A DNA stretch of 64,000 nt, from assembly GCF_001656035.1 (NCBI RefSeq), contig NZ_CP010029.1, positions 3,346,074 to 3,410,073 of the forward strand. The letters are read 5' to 3'. Of the stretch, positions 50,419 to 62,189 are shown one piece after another; position 1 is the stretch's first letter; the number at the start of each line of letters is the position of its first letter. Made by a program: the position numbers and the translations under genes. The stretch comes from Yersinia entomophaga (lineage in GTDB: Bacteria; Pseudomonadota; Gammaproteobacteria; Enterobacterales; Enterobacteriaceae). Under the pieces are notes generated by a model. It ran no database searches. It saw only the letters and a list, made by a program, of their open reading frames with translations, and was not told where the DNA came from.

Positions 50419-50880
50419 TCACACCGTGAAGCTATAGCTTATTTCTTTCATTTCTTTATTATTATCTAAGACTTCAATAATTAACCTATATGTTCCTGGT
50501 TGAATATTGTGCATTTTGATTCTTATTGGTATCTTGTCATTATTAATAAAACCATTAATGCTGATTAGCTCTGCGTTATTGCTGTTGACGACATAAATGT
50601 AATAGTTCAGTCTGCCATGGGCTTCAAAGTCGAATTTAATTTTATATTCCGCAGCTTCTTGACTGTAATAATAATGTAGGTCTGTTATTTCAAAGTCAGG
50701 AATATAACTGATATGAGATAACGGCCTAATCCCTGAAATGGCCGGTAACATAGCCAATTGCCCGGTACTGATGACGGTCGAGCGAATGTCTTGGCGAGTG
50801 CGAGTTACATCATTGGCAAAGGCGGTGGCAGATAAAATGATTAAGGTCGAACACAAAAATCCGAGTTTATTTACCGTCAT
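50419..50880 (-). CDS. small secreted protein, unknown function
   Basis: A 153-residue protein with a perfect AGGAGG ribosome binding site and a signal peptide (LGFLCSTLIILSATAFA-ND). The mature part is about 130 residues, rich in beta-strand patterns (YKIKFDFEAHGRLNYYIYVV, IPIRIKMHNIQPGTYRLIIE) and ends in SYSFTV, resembling an immunoglobulin-like or lipoprotein-type beta sandwich. It has no lipobox and no Cys in the mature part. I do not recognise the family. It is AT-rich relative to purL and lies at the edge of the long regulatory gap before glrK. Confidence 0.6.
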   Translation of the reverse strand: MTVNKLGFLCSTLIILSATAFANDVTRTRQDIRSTVISTGQLAMLPAISGIRPLSHISYIPDFEITDLHYYYSQEAAEYKIKFDFEAHGRLNYYIYVVNSNNAELISINGFINNDKIPIRIKMHNIQPGTYRLIIEVLDNNKEMKEISYSFTV

Positions 50881-51487
50881 ACATCCTCCTGTGTTATCTG
50901 CGTCATGGATAACATGAGTGGCACTTTTATTACTGATAGTGATTTTTTTCGGTGAATATTATGAAGCGTTGCGTTCTATTTCAGGTTTTCATAGCTATGA
51001 AAATCCCTATGTAATTTTATGTTAATTAAGATTCAGACTGTCTGGTTATAAAGATGTTTGGCTGTGAAGTAGTATAAAATTCATTGTGTTTTCAAAACTG
51101 ATATTTTTCGTATTGGAAACTAGCCGAAATCTAATTACAGATGTCCACTCATAGTTCGTCCTCTTGTATTCGACACTGCATTAAGACACTGCATTAAATT
51201 GTTCATTAATCAGTTAACTCTCTGTTGGCATCGGGTTCTCTGGCTGCGAGGTAGAGCAGCCATTTTTTGCCTCGCCGGATGCGGAGCTTTGTTCCGAGCT
51301 AGCGATGGGTTCCTTCGTCGACAGCAACCGCCGACAGCAACTCTTTGCGCGGGCATCTGGCTATGATGCTGACAAATTTTCCTTATCTATGAAATATCAT
51401 TATTTATAAGTAACGAGATTAGGTTTGATGAATTCCCACATGAGATGAAGATCTCAATTTGTTGAAAAATATATATTTTTATTTTTG
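50881..51487. other. 600-bp gap, no gene seen
   Basis: AT-rich sequence with no credible reading frame. One hairpin with a T run is present at 51242-51268 (listed separately), and the phrase GACACTGCATTAA occurs twice in tandem near 51171-51196. Confidence 0.4.
51242..51268 (+). terminator. terminator-like hairpin in non-coding gap
   Basis: GGCTGC pairs with GCAGCC around eight bases and is followed by ATTTTTT. No gene lies directly upstream on the plus strand, so it may end an unannotated small RNA or be chance. Confidence 0.4.
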
Positions 51488-51600
51488 TGTCGGTAAATTG
51501 CGACAACAGCATAAAGCGGTGTCTCAAATAGGAGACATATAACTTCATGATTTTTAATGTTTTTATTATTGATGCTTTTGGGTGTCGTGAATTAGAGACA
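51488..51600 (+). promoter_or_regulatory. three GlrR activator sites
   Basis: TGTC-N10-GACA occurs three times without mismatch: 51488-51505, 51520-51537 and 51583-51600. This is the binding pattern of GlrR (QseF) in front of glmY in E. coli, where three sites also occur. The sites are 110-220 bases upstream of the sigma-54 promoter, with an AT-rich stretch between that could take IHF. GlrR itself is encoded at 54806. Confidence 0.9.
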
Positions 51601-51707
51601 GAAGGCTAATAACGCGTTAACTGTTTAACCGTTGTTTTTAAGTTATAATTATGAATTATTTAAATAACTGTTTATTTTCAATGTCTTAGTATTTTTATTT
51701 TAAAGTT

Positions 51708-51721
51708 GGCACGGTAACTGC
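51708..51721 (+). promoter_or_regulatory. sigma-54 promoter of glmY
   Basis: TTGGCACGGTAACTGCA has GG at 51708-51709 and GC at 51720-51721, exactly ten bases apart as needed for RpoN (TGGCAC-N5-TTGCW). The predicted start, about 12 bases on, is the A of AGTTGCTCATTCACC, which is also the first base of GlmY in E. coli by similarity. Confidence 0.88.
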
Positions 51722-51733
51722 ATTATCTTAATC

Positions 51734-51930
51734 AGTTGCTCATTCACCTTTTTATGACAGCCCCGCAGTTAAGCGGAATATGCGCTTCATAAGCCATCGA
51801 ATGACGCCTAAGAATGGTGCCTATCGTCCACCTAAACCGATATTGCCGCGCAAGCGCTTTATCAAGCATCGGACGACACGTTGAGTGAGGCACCGCCTAT
51901 GTCCTACTGTGATGAAGGGTTCATCAATAT
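51734..51930 (+). ncRNA. glmY: GlmY small regulatory RNA
   Basis: The 5' part (GCTCATTCACC then TTATGACAGCCCC and CATAAG) matches the first stem of E. coli GlmY, and downstream blocks (GAATGACGC, GGTGCCTATCGTCCAC, GTTGAGTGAGGCACC) match the GlmY/GlmZ pair as I remember them. GlmY captures RapZ and so protects GlmZ, which activates glmS for amino-sugar synthesis. The 3' end is uncertain; I place it after the GATGAA-GGG-TTCATC hairpin. It sits upstream of glrK and behind a sigma-54 promoter and three GlrR sites, the same order as in E. coli. Confidence 0.8.
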
Positions 51931-52189
51931 TGGACATGTTTGGATGCTATTCGTCTCATCCCCCCGATGATTGCTTCGGCTCATCAAACTGGAGGCGATT
52001 TTCAGGGCATCCACATATTCTTGCTAATGGGGGCAATAGTGTTATTGCCCCTGTTAAGCAAATCAGCAATACCTTCAGATTCGTTCAAACATCGATATCG
52101 CAATCATTTCTCATTCGATTGAGTGTTGATACAACAGGCTGATCGCATCGATGAATCAAAATTGTGGAAACCAGTTTCCTATTAAAATT

Positions 52190-52222
52190 AAGCACTTTGC
52201 TCATAGCAGGTGCTTTTTTTTT
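52190..52222 (+). terminator. terminator upstream of glrK
   Basis: AAGCAC pairs with GTGCTT and is followed by a run of T's. It lies between glmY and glrK and would stop readthrough from glmY; from 51930 to here nothing else is recognisable. Confidence 0.75.
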
Positions 52223-52338
52223 GCTCGAAAATCAGCGGTCGATGATTTGTTGATGAAATAGTGCGGGATTTATGCGGTAACAGACATTGTAATCCTCTGA
52301 GAGTCGGTTAGCATCAAAGCAGAATAATAGGTAATGAG

Positions 52339-53775
52339 ATGATTTCGTTGAAAAGATGGCGTTTATTCCCTCGTTCGTTGCGTCAGCTGGTACTGATGGC
52401 GTTTCTGTTGGTGCTTTTACCCTTGCTGGTACTGGCTTATCAGGCTTACCAAAGTTTGGATCATTTAAGCGAGCAGGCGGCAGATATCAACCGTACCACG
52501 CTGGCGGACGCCCGGCGCAGCGAAGCTATGACCAGCATTGCTCTGGAAATGGAGCGTAGCTATCGCCAGTTTTGCGTATTGGGCGATCCGACACTTGCCA
52601 AGCTGTATCAACACCAGCGTAAACAGTATGCCCAAATGCTGGATAGCCATGGTTCGATCTTGCCTGACGCCCACTATTATCAGACTTTACGTGGCTTACT
52701 CACTCAGTTGGAAGAAATAAAGTGCCAGAACAGTGGGCCAGATGCGCAATCTTCGGAGCAACTGGAAGGTTTTTCTCGCTCTAACGCCGAAATGGTTCAG
52801 GCCACTCGTGACAGTATTTTCTCTCGTGGTCAGCAGTTGCAGCAGGATATTGCTGAACGCGGACAGTTTTTTGGCTGGCAGGCGTTGTTGCTATTTTTGG
52901 TCAGCGTGATTCTGGTGGTGCTATTCACCCGCATGATTATCGGCCCGGTGAAGGGAATCGAGCGTATGATTAATCGCCTGGGAGAAGGGCGAGCGCTAGG
53001 CAATACAGCGTTGTTTAAAGGGCCGCGTGAGTTGCGTTCACTGGCGCAGCGGATTATCTGGCTCAGTGAGCGTCTGGCGTGGCTGGAATCCCAGCGACAC
53101 GAGTTTTTACGCCATATTTCTCACGAACTGAAAACGCCGTTAGCCAGTATGCGTGAAGGAACGGAATTACTGGCTGACGAGGTCGCCGGGCCGTTGACGC
53201 AAGATCAAAAGGAGGTGGTAGCCATTTTGGATAACAGTAGCCGCCATTTACAGCAACTCATTGAACAATTGCTGGATTATAACCGTAAGCTGGCAGACGG
53301 CTCTGGCGAGCATGAAAATGTCGAACTGTTGGAAGTGGTTGAAGGGGTTATTTCTGCCCATAGTTTGCCAGCCAGAGCCAAGCAAATTCGTACCGAGGTC
53401 GATCTGCAAGCGGATATCTGCTGGGCTGAACCCACATTATTAATGCGAGTTCTCGATAATCTCTACTCCAATGCGGTGCACTATGGCGAGGAATCCGGTA
53501 CCATTTGGATCCGCAGCCGTCAGGTGGGAAATCGGGTACAAATTGATGTCGCTAATACTGGCACTCCGATTCCGCTAGCCGAAGAAACCATGATATTTGA
53601 GCCTTTTTTCCAGGGAAGCCATCAGCGAAAAGGGGCCGTTAAGGGAAGTGGACTGGGACTGAGCATTGCTCAGGATTGCATCAGACGTATGCAGGGCGAA
53701 CTGCATCTGGTAGAACAGGATGATGCAGCCGTCTGTTTCCGCATTGAATTGCCATTAACCGCCGAGAATGAATAA
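52339..53775 (+). CDS. glrK: sensor histidine kinase GlrK (QseE)
   Basis: A 478-residue inner-membrane kinase. Helices at about 17-37 and 180-200 flank a 140-residue periplasmic sensor, followed by HAMP (RMIIGPVKGIERMINRLGEG), HisKA with His262 in HISHELKTPLASMREG, and an HATPase domain (LLMRVLDNLYSNAVHYG, KGSGLGLSIAQD). It phosphorylates GlrR and responds to envelope signals. It is first of glrK-qseG-glrR, 117 bases after the terminator. Confidence 0.93.
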   Translation: MISLKRWRLFPRSLRQLVLMAFLLVLLPLLVLAYQAYQSLDHLSEQAADINRTTLADARRSEAMTSIALEMERSYRQFCVLGDPTLAKLYQHQRKQYAQMLDSHGSILPDAHYYQTLRGLLTQLEEIKCQNSGPDAQSSEQLEGFSRSNAEMVQATRDSIFSRGQQLQQDIAERGQFFGWQALLLFLVSVILVVLFTRMIIGPVKGIERMINRLGEGRALGNTALFKGPRELRSLAQRIIWLSERLAWLESQRHEFLRHISHELKTPLASMREGTELLADEVAGPLTQDQKEVVAILDNSSRHLQQLIEQLLDYNRKLADGSGEHENVELLEVVEGVISAHSLPARAKQIRTEVDLQADICWAEPTLLMRVLDNLYSNAVHYGEESGTIWIRSRQVGNRVQIDVANTGTPIPLAEETMIFEPFFQGSHQRKGAVKGSGLGLSIAQDCIRRMQGELHLVEQDDAAVCFRIELPLTAENE

Positions 53776-53778
53776 ATA

Positions 53779-54843
53779 ATGTACAAGTGGTCTGTCAGTC
53801 GCTTTTTTAAAAAGACCGAATCTTTGCCGCGCTCCGCCCTGGAGGCTGTCGCAACGCCATCTTATCGTAAGGCCGCTTTTTTGGGGACGCTGTTACTTGC
53901 CCCACTACTATTGAGTGGATGTATCGATCGTTCCGCCAACGGACGCTTTTCCCATGCGGTGCAGTTGGTGATTCCCGAAAGCAAAATTGTGGATTACCGC
54001 ACCGCTCAATGTGACACGCTGTGGGATATCGAAGATAAAGAAGTTCTGGAGAATTCGCTTTATTGGCTGAGAGCGATGGACTGTGCCGAGCGTTTAAGCA
54101 CCGCGCAGTCCAGAGCCTTGGCCAAATCTATGCAAACCCTATCCTGGTCAACGGCGTTTAAGCAGGGCATTTTGATCGGCAGTGCTGATCCATCAATGGC
54201 CGAGCGTCGTCAGATCGTTGAGCGTCTAAATAGCTATAGCCAGACTTTCCCCGGTTCTCTGCGCCCGCTGATTCAGCTATGGCGGGAACAGCAAGTGCTG
54301 CGTATTGCTCTTTCCGAAGAACGTGCCCGTTATCAACGTTTACAGGATGAATCGGACAGCCAGATTGATCGCCTGAGGGAAAGTCAGGTGCGTCTGCAAT
54401 ATCATTTACAGGACACCACCCGTAAGCTGGAAAACCTGACCGATATCGAGCGTCAGCTTTCTTCACGTAAACAACTGCAAAATGAAATTTCTGAGCCTGA
54501 GGCAGAAATCAAAGCCGCCGCTGGGTCTAATCCAGAGCCGGCCAAAGCGGCTGAAATGAAAGAAGAGAAAGCGGCAGAGAAAAAGTCGGTAGAGGCAAGA
54601 TCGGTAGAAACAAAATCGATAGAAACCAAGCCGGTGGAAACCAAGCCAACAGAAACCAAACCTGCGGCAGAAAAATCGGCCAAGCCAGTGGAACCCGCAG
54701 CTCAGCCGACCACTCCGGTAACAGCGCCGGAGGCCAAACCGGCAGAAACCTACTCGCCTCCGGCCACCCAGCCGTCACCCGCTTCCAAAAAGGAGTCCGA
54801 GCCACATGACACCACGCAAACCGGCCAATCTACTGCTGGTTGA
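53779..54843 (+). CDS. qseG: QseG outer-membrane lipoprotein, extended tail
   Basis: A 354-residue lipoprotein that interacts with the kinase in E. coli. A hydrophobic stretch ends in the lipobox LLSGC (Cys48). The middle (about 60-235) is helical, with the QseG-like QCDTLWDIEDKEVLENSLYWLRAMDCAERL block (shown here as residues about 78-110) and a coiled coil at 175-225. From about 236 to the end is a low-complexity tail of Lys, Glu, Pro, Thr and Ala with repeated ETKPVETKPTETKP units; E. coli QseG is about 237 residues and has no such tail. Its end overlaps glrR by 38 bases in another frame. Confidence 0.88.
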   Translation: MYKWSVSRFFKKTESLPRSALEAVATPSYRKAAFLGTLLLAPLLLSGCIDRSANGRFSHAVQLVIPESKIVDYRTAQCDTLWDIEDKEVLENSLYWLRAMDCAERLSTAQSRALAKSMQTLSWSTAFKQGILIGSADPSMAERRQIVERLNSYSQTFPGSLRPLIQLWREQQVLRIALSEERARYQRLQDESDSQIDRLRESQVRLQYHLQDTTRKLENLTDIERQLSSRKQLQNEISEPEAEIKAAAGSNPEPAKAAEMKEEKAAEKKSVEARSVETKSIETKPVETKPTETKPAAEKSAKPVEPAAQPTTPVTAPEAKPAETYSPPATQPSPASKKESEPHDTTQTGQSTAG

Positions 54844-56143
54844 CGATGATCCCAGCCTGCTCAAGCTGCTGGGAATGCGTCTGACAAGTGAAGGTTTCCA
54901 TGTCACCACGGCTGAAAGCGGTCAGGAAGCCCTGCGCTTATTGATGCGCGAGAAAATCGACTTGGTGATCAGCGATTTACGCATGGATGAAATGGATGGT
55001 ATGGCATTATTTGCCGAAATCCAAAAATATCAGCCGGGTATGCCGGTGATTATTCTGACCGCGCACGGTTCTATTCCTGACGCCGTTGCCGCCACTCAGC
55101 AGGGCGTATTCAGCTTCCTGACCAAGCCAGTCGATCGCGACGCACTGTATAAAGCTATTGATGCCGCGCTCGAACTTTCCATTCCTGCCGGTGATGATAG
55201 CTGGCGAGAAGCCATAGTGACCCGTAGTCCGCTGATGCTGCGTTTATTGGAGCAGGCTAAAATGGTGGCCCAATCTGACGTTAGCGTGTTGATTAATGGG
55301 CAAAGCGGTACCGGTAAGGAAGTGTTGGCGCAGGCAATCCACGGCGCCAGTCCGCGCGCTAAAAAAGCCTTTATTGCCATAAACTGCGGTGCTTTACCGG
55401 AGCAATTATTGGAGTCTGAACTCTTTGGTCATGCTAAAGGGGCATTTACCGGCGCGGTAAGTAGCCGGGAAGGCCTATTTCAGGCTGCGGAAGGTGGGAC
55501 GCTGTTCCTCGACGAAATCGGCGATATGCCCTTATCATTGCAGGTAAAACTGCTGCGAGTGCTGCAAGAGCGCAAGGTTCGTCCTTTGGGCAGCAACCGA
55601 GATTTGGATATCAACGTGCGGATTATCTCGGCAACTCACCGTGATTTGCCGAAAGCGATGGCAAAAAATGAATTCCGTGAAGATCTTTACTACCGTTTAA
55701 ACGTCGTGAACCTGAAAATTCCGGCGCTGAATGAGCGAGCGGAAGATATTCCGCTACTGGCTAATCATCTGCTACGTGAATCCGCCAAACGGCATAAACC
55801 TTTTGTGCGCAGTTTCTCCACCGATGCGATGAAACGACTGATGACCGCCAGCTGGCCGGGCAACGTGCGTCAATTGGTTAACGTCATAGAGCAGTGTGTT
55901 GCTTTGACCTCGGCGCCGGTTATCAGCGAAGCGTTGGTCGAGCAGGCGCTGGAAGGGGAAAACACCGCTTTACCGACTTTTGTTGAAGCGCGTAACCAGT
56001 TTGAGCTGAACTATTTGCGTAAACTGCTGCAAATTACCAAGGGTAACGTTACCCAGGCGGCGCGAATGGCAGGCCGTAACCGCACTGAATTCTATAAATT
56101 GTTGTCGCGCCATGAATTGGACGCCAACGATTTCAAAGAATAG
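54806..56143 (+). CDS. glrR: sigma-54 response regulator GlrR (QseF)
   Basis: A 445-residue NtrC-type activator. The receiver domain has LVDDDPS and phospho-acceptor Asp57 in [11 protein letters not shown]. The AAA+ domain shows Walker A GQSGTGKE (165-172) and GAFTGA (212-217), which contacts sigma-54. The C-terminal Fis-type helix-turn-helix is [20 protein letters not shown]. It should activate glmY from the three upstream TGTC-N10-GACA sites. Its ATG lies inside the end of qseG. Confidence 0.95.
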   Translation: MTPRKPANLLLVDDDPSLLKLLGMRLTSEGFHVTTAESGQEALRLLMREKIDLVISDLRMDEMDGMALFAEIQKYQPGMPVIILTAHGSIPDAVAATQQGVFSFLTKPVDRDALYKAIDAALELSIPAGDDSWREAIVTRSPLMLRLLEQAKMVAQSDVSVLINGQSGTGKEVLAQAIHGASPRAKKAFIAINCGALPEQLLESELFGHAKGAFTGAVSSREGLFQAAEGGTLFLDEIGDMPLSLQVKLLRVLQERKVRPLGSNRDLDINVRIISATHRDLPKAMAKNEFREDLYYRLNVVNLKIPALNERAEDIPLLANHLLRESAKRHKPFVRSFSTDAMKRLMTASWPGNVRQLVNVIEQCVALTSAPVISEALVEQALEGENTALPTFVEARNQFELNYLRKLLQITKGNVTQAARMAGRNRTEFYKLLSRHELDANDFKE

Positions 56144-56256
56144 TGCTTTCTTTCCTCGGAACCCGATTGGAAAAGGCGTTCGGCGGGTTCTAAACAAATG
56201 ACCGGGAATGATTTACACTTCGGTCTTTGTTGTGGCATAGCAGAATTGAAACCAAT

Positions 56257-58235
<1,979 letters not shown>

Positions 58236-58280
58236 CTGATACTAAATCGAAAACATTAAAATCAGGTCGTATCATCGAAA

Positions 58281-58308
58281 AGAACCCCATTTATGGGGTT
58301 CTTTTTTT
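58281..58308. terminator. glnB terminator
   Basis: AGAACCCCAT pairs with ATGGGGTTCT around two bases and is followed by a seven-T run. Confidence 0.9.
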
Positions 58309-58391
58309 ACCACTAATTGAATGCTAATCGACGTTGCGAGTAGCTTGCTGACGATTGTCTGGCATTTATCCGCTGTGCACTGAGTTTTCCA

Positions 58392-59690
58392 TCAGACCGG
58401 AACGACGAACAATCCAAGCCAATAGAACAGGTTAAGCAAGATACCCGCCAGAATCACTGCAACGACAGGCGCTGCAATTTTCATTACCGGGCGGCCAATA
58501 GCTTCATTCAGGAAGTACAACGCTGTGGTAATAGTGAAACCGGTATAGCCAGCCATTTTGATAGAAGCAAAAATAGCGCCGATCAGTAACGCATATTCCA
58601 TCAACAGATTCATAGCGTTACGGATATTATCCGAAGCGTTACGCACTGAGGGGAAGCGGCCAAGCCATTTACCTATAGTGCGCAGTAACAGCACTTCTAG
58701 CGAGATCACGACTGCACCTACCAACGCCGCCAACAGCGGGTTCGGAATCAGGTAACCGACTACAAAGACGAAGGTGAAACCGGCTACCGCATACACGCCG
58801 GTCGCGAGCGCAGTGGTGGCAATCAGTGGCACAAAGCCCAAGCCACGCATAAATTCGGCCAATGAAGCCTGATGAACCAGTGACAGTGACTCTTCCGGCG
58901 TAATCCCCGGCGCATAGGCTTTCGCCAGCGTATAAATCGACACTTCGCTGCCGGCAAACAGTTTCATACTGGCGACGGCGGAAATCAGCCCACCGACGAT
59001 GGCCAATAGCGGCAGGTTCTTGATTATCCTCTGGGTTCGCTCCTCAAATACGGAATGTCCTCCACCACCGCCGAGGTGGGTTTTGGCGCGAAGATCCTGA
59101 GCAATAGCTATGCCGATGAGCAATACCATGCCGACGAAGATTTCGATGGATTCAGGGAACAAGCCGGTGAAACGAGTGATAACCAAGCGGGTCATCAGCA
59201 CGATAATTGCTGAAATTACAGCAGTTTTCCAGCCAAACTGGTAGAAAATAGCGACCAGTGGGAACAGCGCAAAAGCAGAAATAACTGGGCTGCTCAGTTC
59301 ACCCAACGAACCGATAAAGTTGACTGGCAGAGAGGTTAACGCTGTGTTGACCGCAGGCAGTGAAGTCAGCGCCAGAATGCCCCAGGCGGCACCCAGAGCA
59401 AATGCCAGATAGCTGTTGATCGCCAGCACGCCGATGATGTCAGTCGGCAGGAACAGTAACCAGGAGTTCAGTAAACCGGTGGAGAGTGTAAAGGAAATCC
59501 CAACCGAAGCGATAAAGCCGACGCTGAGGCCGAAAGCGATACTGCCCGCTTCTCTGCGGCTCATATTACCTTCTACCAACTGCGGTAAAATCGGACGGAT
59601 ACCGTCATGAAATACCGCGACGGAGCGGTGAGAAAGCAGGGCGGTCATCCCGGTTAGCAAAGCAACCACGATGATATGAATGTAATCCAC
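58392..59690 (-). CDS. yhfT: YhfT-family membrane transporter-like protein
   Basis: A 432-residue protein with about ten membrane helices packed in Leu, Ala, Ile and Gly, beginning MDYIHIIVVALLTGMTALLS. It corresponds by size, opening and order to YhfT of the E. coli yhf operon, a possible permease with unknown substrate. It is the last gene of the minus-strand operon and is convergent with glnB. In E. coli yhfS follows; here it is absent. Confidence 0.85.
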   Translation of the reverse strand: MDYIHIIVVALLTGMTALLSHRSVAVFHDGIRPILPQLVEGNMSRREAGSIAFGLSVGFIASVGISFTLSTGLLNSWLLFLPTDIIGVLAINSYLAFALGAAWGILALTSLPAVNTALTSLPVNFIGSLGELSSPVISAFALFPLVAIFYQFGWKTAVISAIIVLMTRLVITRFTGLFPESIEIFVGMVLLIGIAIAQDLRAKTHLGGGGGHSVFEERTQRIIKNLPLLAIVGGLISAVASMKLFAGSEVSIYTLAKAYAPGITPEESLSLVHQASLAEFMRGLGFVPLIATTALATGVYAVAGFTFVFVVGYLIPNPLLAALVGAVVISLEVLLLRTIGKWLGRFPSVRNASDNIRNAMNLLMEYALLIGAIFASIKMAGYTGFTITTALYFLNEAIGRPVMKIAAPVVAVILAGILLNLFYWLGLFVVPV

Positions 59691-59700
59691 GGTTATCCCC

Positions 59701-60060
59701 TTAGCGCAGCTGAGTGATCAGCAGCGGAATGGCGTGTTCAATATGCTCCACGGATAAACCAAAGGCGACTTTGCCTTCAGCAATGAATTTCTCGATCTGT
59801 TCCGGTTTGGCTTTGATACCCGGTTTGGCAATGGTCGCGCTTTTGTTATAACCAATAATGGCTATTGCCATGGATAATGCTGCACCGGCACCGGTATTAC
59901 ATGCGCCAATATAATAATCCAGCTGCCCATCTTTCACTTTTACCGCTGCATCCATATCGGTCAGAATAAAAGTTTCAAAGCTGGCGGGCGCAGTTTTATC
60001 GATCAGTTCTCGTATCAGCTCACGTTGTAACCCGACGATGCCGATCTTTTTCATAGTCAC
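59701..60060 (-). CDS. yhfU: YhfU-family protein (DUF2620)
   Basis: A 119-residue cytoplasmic protein opening MKKIGIVGLQRELIREL, with a Gly-rich AGAALSMAIAIIGYN stretch, as in YhfU. Its function is not known. Its start overlaps the php stop by four bases, and it lies ten bases before yhfT, so it could be a soluble partner of that membrane protein, in the way of PTS IIB-like proteins. That is inference from order only. Confidence 0.82.
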   Translation of the reverse strand: MTMKKIGIVGLQRELIRELIDKTAPASFETFILTDMDAAVKVKDGQLDYYIGACNTGAGAALSMAIAIIGYNKSATIAKPGIKAKPEQIEKFIAEGKVAFGLSVEHIEHAIPLLITQLR

Positions 60061-60944
60061 TGTCCTTGCGTAGAGAAGAATTTGTTTGGATTATGGCGCA
60101 GCATCATTTCCACCTGCTGGTGTGAAATACCTGCGGCCAAAAGCATTGGAATAAATGAATCAACCAGATAACTGAAACCTGTGCCACCGTTGGCTTTTAA
60201 ATGAGAACGGCGGGTAATATCCATCGAAAGCATGACTTTATCCAGGACGCCGCGCTCAGCCAGATAAACCAGCATGGCGATGCGTCGTTCATCCGGGAAA
60301 TAGCTGTTTTTACCAATGGTATCGAACTGGACGTACACACCCTTATCGATCATCTGCAAAATCAAATCCGGCTGTTCTTTTAAATCGCAGTGGCCGATAA
60401 CCACCCGATCCAGCGGCACGCCATATTGCTCCAGCAGCGCGATTTGCTGCATTCCCATAGTGCTAAAGCTGGTATGGGTCGAAATAGCCAAACCGGTGGC
60501 ATGGTGCGCCAGTGCGGCGGCGTGAAACACTTTTGCCTCGTTGTCCGTGACACAGTTTTCACTGGTACCAATCTCGGCGATAACGCCGGCTTTCAGGTCG
60601 GTGCCATCAATGCCCACTTCGATTTCATCGATCATGGACTGCGCCAATTGTTGCGCCGAGCTGTCACGCACCAATTGAGGATAGAAATGATCGGTGTAGT
60701 AACCCGTTGAAGCGATGATGTTTATGCCACTATCTCGCATCAGATTCAATAAGAACTGCGGGTTACGCCCCATGTATTTATTGGTGACCTCAACAATATT
60801 GCTAACGCCTTTGCTCACCAGCTCGCGCATTTCCTGACATATCGGCTCGTATTGATCCAAACGACAGTCGATGTTGTCTTTAAAACCAGATAAATCAATA
60901 TGCAGATGTTCGTGAGCGTAGGTATAGCCATTGGGGTTAATCAT
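60057..60944 (-). CDS. php: phosphotriesterase-family hydrolase (Php/YhfV)
   Basis: A 295-residue TIM-barrel metallohydrolase of the phosphotriesterase family. The first metal pair is in AHEHLHID (His11, His13), the bridging acid is likely the Glu in VIAEIGTSE, and further metal ligands are in STHTSF, IGHCD and SMDIT. The physiological substrate in E. coli is not established. It overlaps yhfW and yhfU by four bases each, showing tight operon coupling. Confidence 0.87.
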   Translation of the reverse strand: MINPNGYTYAHEHLHIDLSGFKDNIDCRLDQYEPICQEMRELVSKGVSNIVEVTNKYMGRNPQFLLNLMRDSGINIIASTGYYTDHFYPQLVRDSSAQQLAQSMIDEIEVGIDGTDLKAGVIAEIGTSENCVTDNEAKVFHAAALAHHATGLAISTHTSFSTMGMQQIALLEQYGVPLDRVVIGHCDLKEQPDLILQMIDKGVYVQFDTIGKNSYFPDERRIAMLVYLAERGVLDKVMLSMDITRRSHLKANGGTGFSYLVDSFIPMLLAAGISHQQVEMMLRHNPNKFFSTQGQ

Positions 60945-62179
60945 TGGGAAAGGCTCCGGGAAACCGATGGACGCAGTTGAGTGAGAAAAGATTGGCCATT
61001 TTGCGGCATAGGCGCCGAGAAAAACGCGCAGGCGGTCGCACCTACGTCGGATAAAGTAAGGCGAGTGCCCAGATCGACGGCGGAAAGACCGAGCTGATAA
61101 ACCAGCAGTGGCACTTGTTCTCGGGTGTGTTTGCCGTGGCCGATGGTTGGGTCGTTACCGTGGTCGGCAATGACAACCAGGACGTCATCGGGTTGCATTG
61201 CGGCGATTATCTGATTGAGCGCACTGTCTACCAGTTGCAGCCGGTCGGCGTAACGCAGGGTGTCTTGTTGATGACCAGCCAGATCGGTTTCCTGAATGTT
61301 GGTACAGATAAAACTGTCTCCGGGTTTGAGCAATTCGTCGCGCATAATATCAAGAATGGTCTGAGAATCGACAATCCCCGCGTAATTGATTCCATTAGAA
61401 TTACTTACTATATCGGCAACCTTACCGATCAGTACAGTAGGAATATGTCGCTGCCATAACATGGCTGGAGCCTGCACCTGTTCATCGACACCATAACCCA
61501 AATGCGCGACGCGAAAATTGTGTCGATAGACACCGGAATTTGGCGCATTGATACCAATATATTTCCCTTCACGACTTTCCGCCGCCCGCAGCAGATCGGC
61601 GGTATCCGGCAAATCGCCGCCAAAAGCGATAACGCGCCCGACTTTAACAGTTTCACGAACCAATTGACCGATGGCTAGCACCTGCTCGAAGGATAATCGA
61701 TTGAAGTCAGCGCTGATGTTATACACCTGGCCTAAATCGGCTTCCAGATTATCGCCGATCGCCGCACCCTGATTCACCCATAAATAGCTCAGATTGTTTA
61801 AGGTTATGCGTTCGACCTGATAGCCGTTGCCGGTAAGCTGGGATGCGACGTCATCAATCACGGCGGAGAAGGGCATAGAAAGCGGTGGCAGAGGTAAAGT
61901 GCCCATAATTTCCTGATGGCCAATAAAGGTATCGCCACCTTCATGTTGCAATAATATTCGACCAAAGGCGGCGGCGGGATTGGGCTGCATTAAATTCGGA
62001 GCGTAGCCTAATGAGTTGATCAGACCGAGTTTTTCCAGCGTGGGTAAATATAATTCGGGAAGGGTTTCAAGAATGTGCCCGCAGGTATTGGCACCGATAT
62101 CCTGCGGCCGGACGAGCGGGACATCCGGCATTTCTCCAATACCAAAACTATCAATGACCAATACCATGAATTTACTCAT
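60941..62179 (-). CDS. yhfW: phosphopentomutase-like mutase YhfW
   Basis: A 412-residue member of the alkaline phosphatase superfamily, closest to DeoB. Asp10 in [12 protein letters not shown], Thr84 in [13 protein letters not shown] (the phosphorylated residue) and [20 protein letters not shown] at the C-terminus give the two-metal site. It probably moves a phosphate within a sugar phosphate of the yhf pathway. It sits between yhfX and php in the operon. Confidence 0.85.
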   Translation of the reverse strand: MSKFMVLVIDSFGIGEMPDVPLVRPQDIGANTCGHILETLPELYLPTLEKLGLINSLGYAPNLMQPNPAAAFGRILLQHEGGDTFIGHQEIMGTLPLPPLSMPFSAVIDDVASQLTGNGYQVERITLNNLSYLWVNQGAAIGDNLEADLGQVYNISADFNRLSFEQVLAIGQLVRETVKVGRVIAFGGDLPDTADLLRAAESREGKYIGINAPNSGVYRHNFRVAHLGYGVDEQVQAPAMLWQRHIPTVLIGKVADIVSNSNGINYAGIVDSQTILDIMRDELLKPGDSFICTNIQETDLAGHQQDTLRYADRLQLVDSALNQIIAAMQPDDVLVVIADHGNDPTIGHGKHTREQVPLLVYQLGLSAVDLGTRLTLSDVGATACAFFSAPMPQNGQSFLTQLRPSVSRSLSQ

Positions 62180-62189
62180 GGCAATCTCC

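Noticed and set aside
51885..52142. Reading frames of 60-85 codons in the glmY-glrK gap
   Set aside because: They have no ribosome binding site and overlap the end of the GlmY region; they overlap each other in different frames and look like chance.
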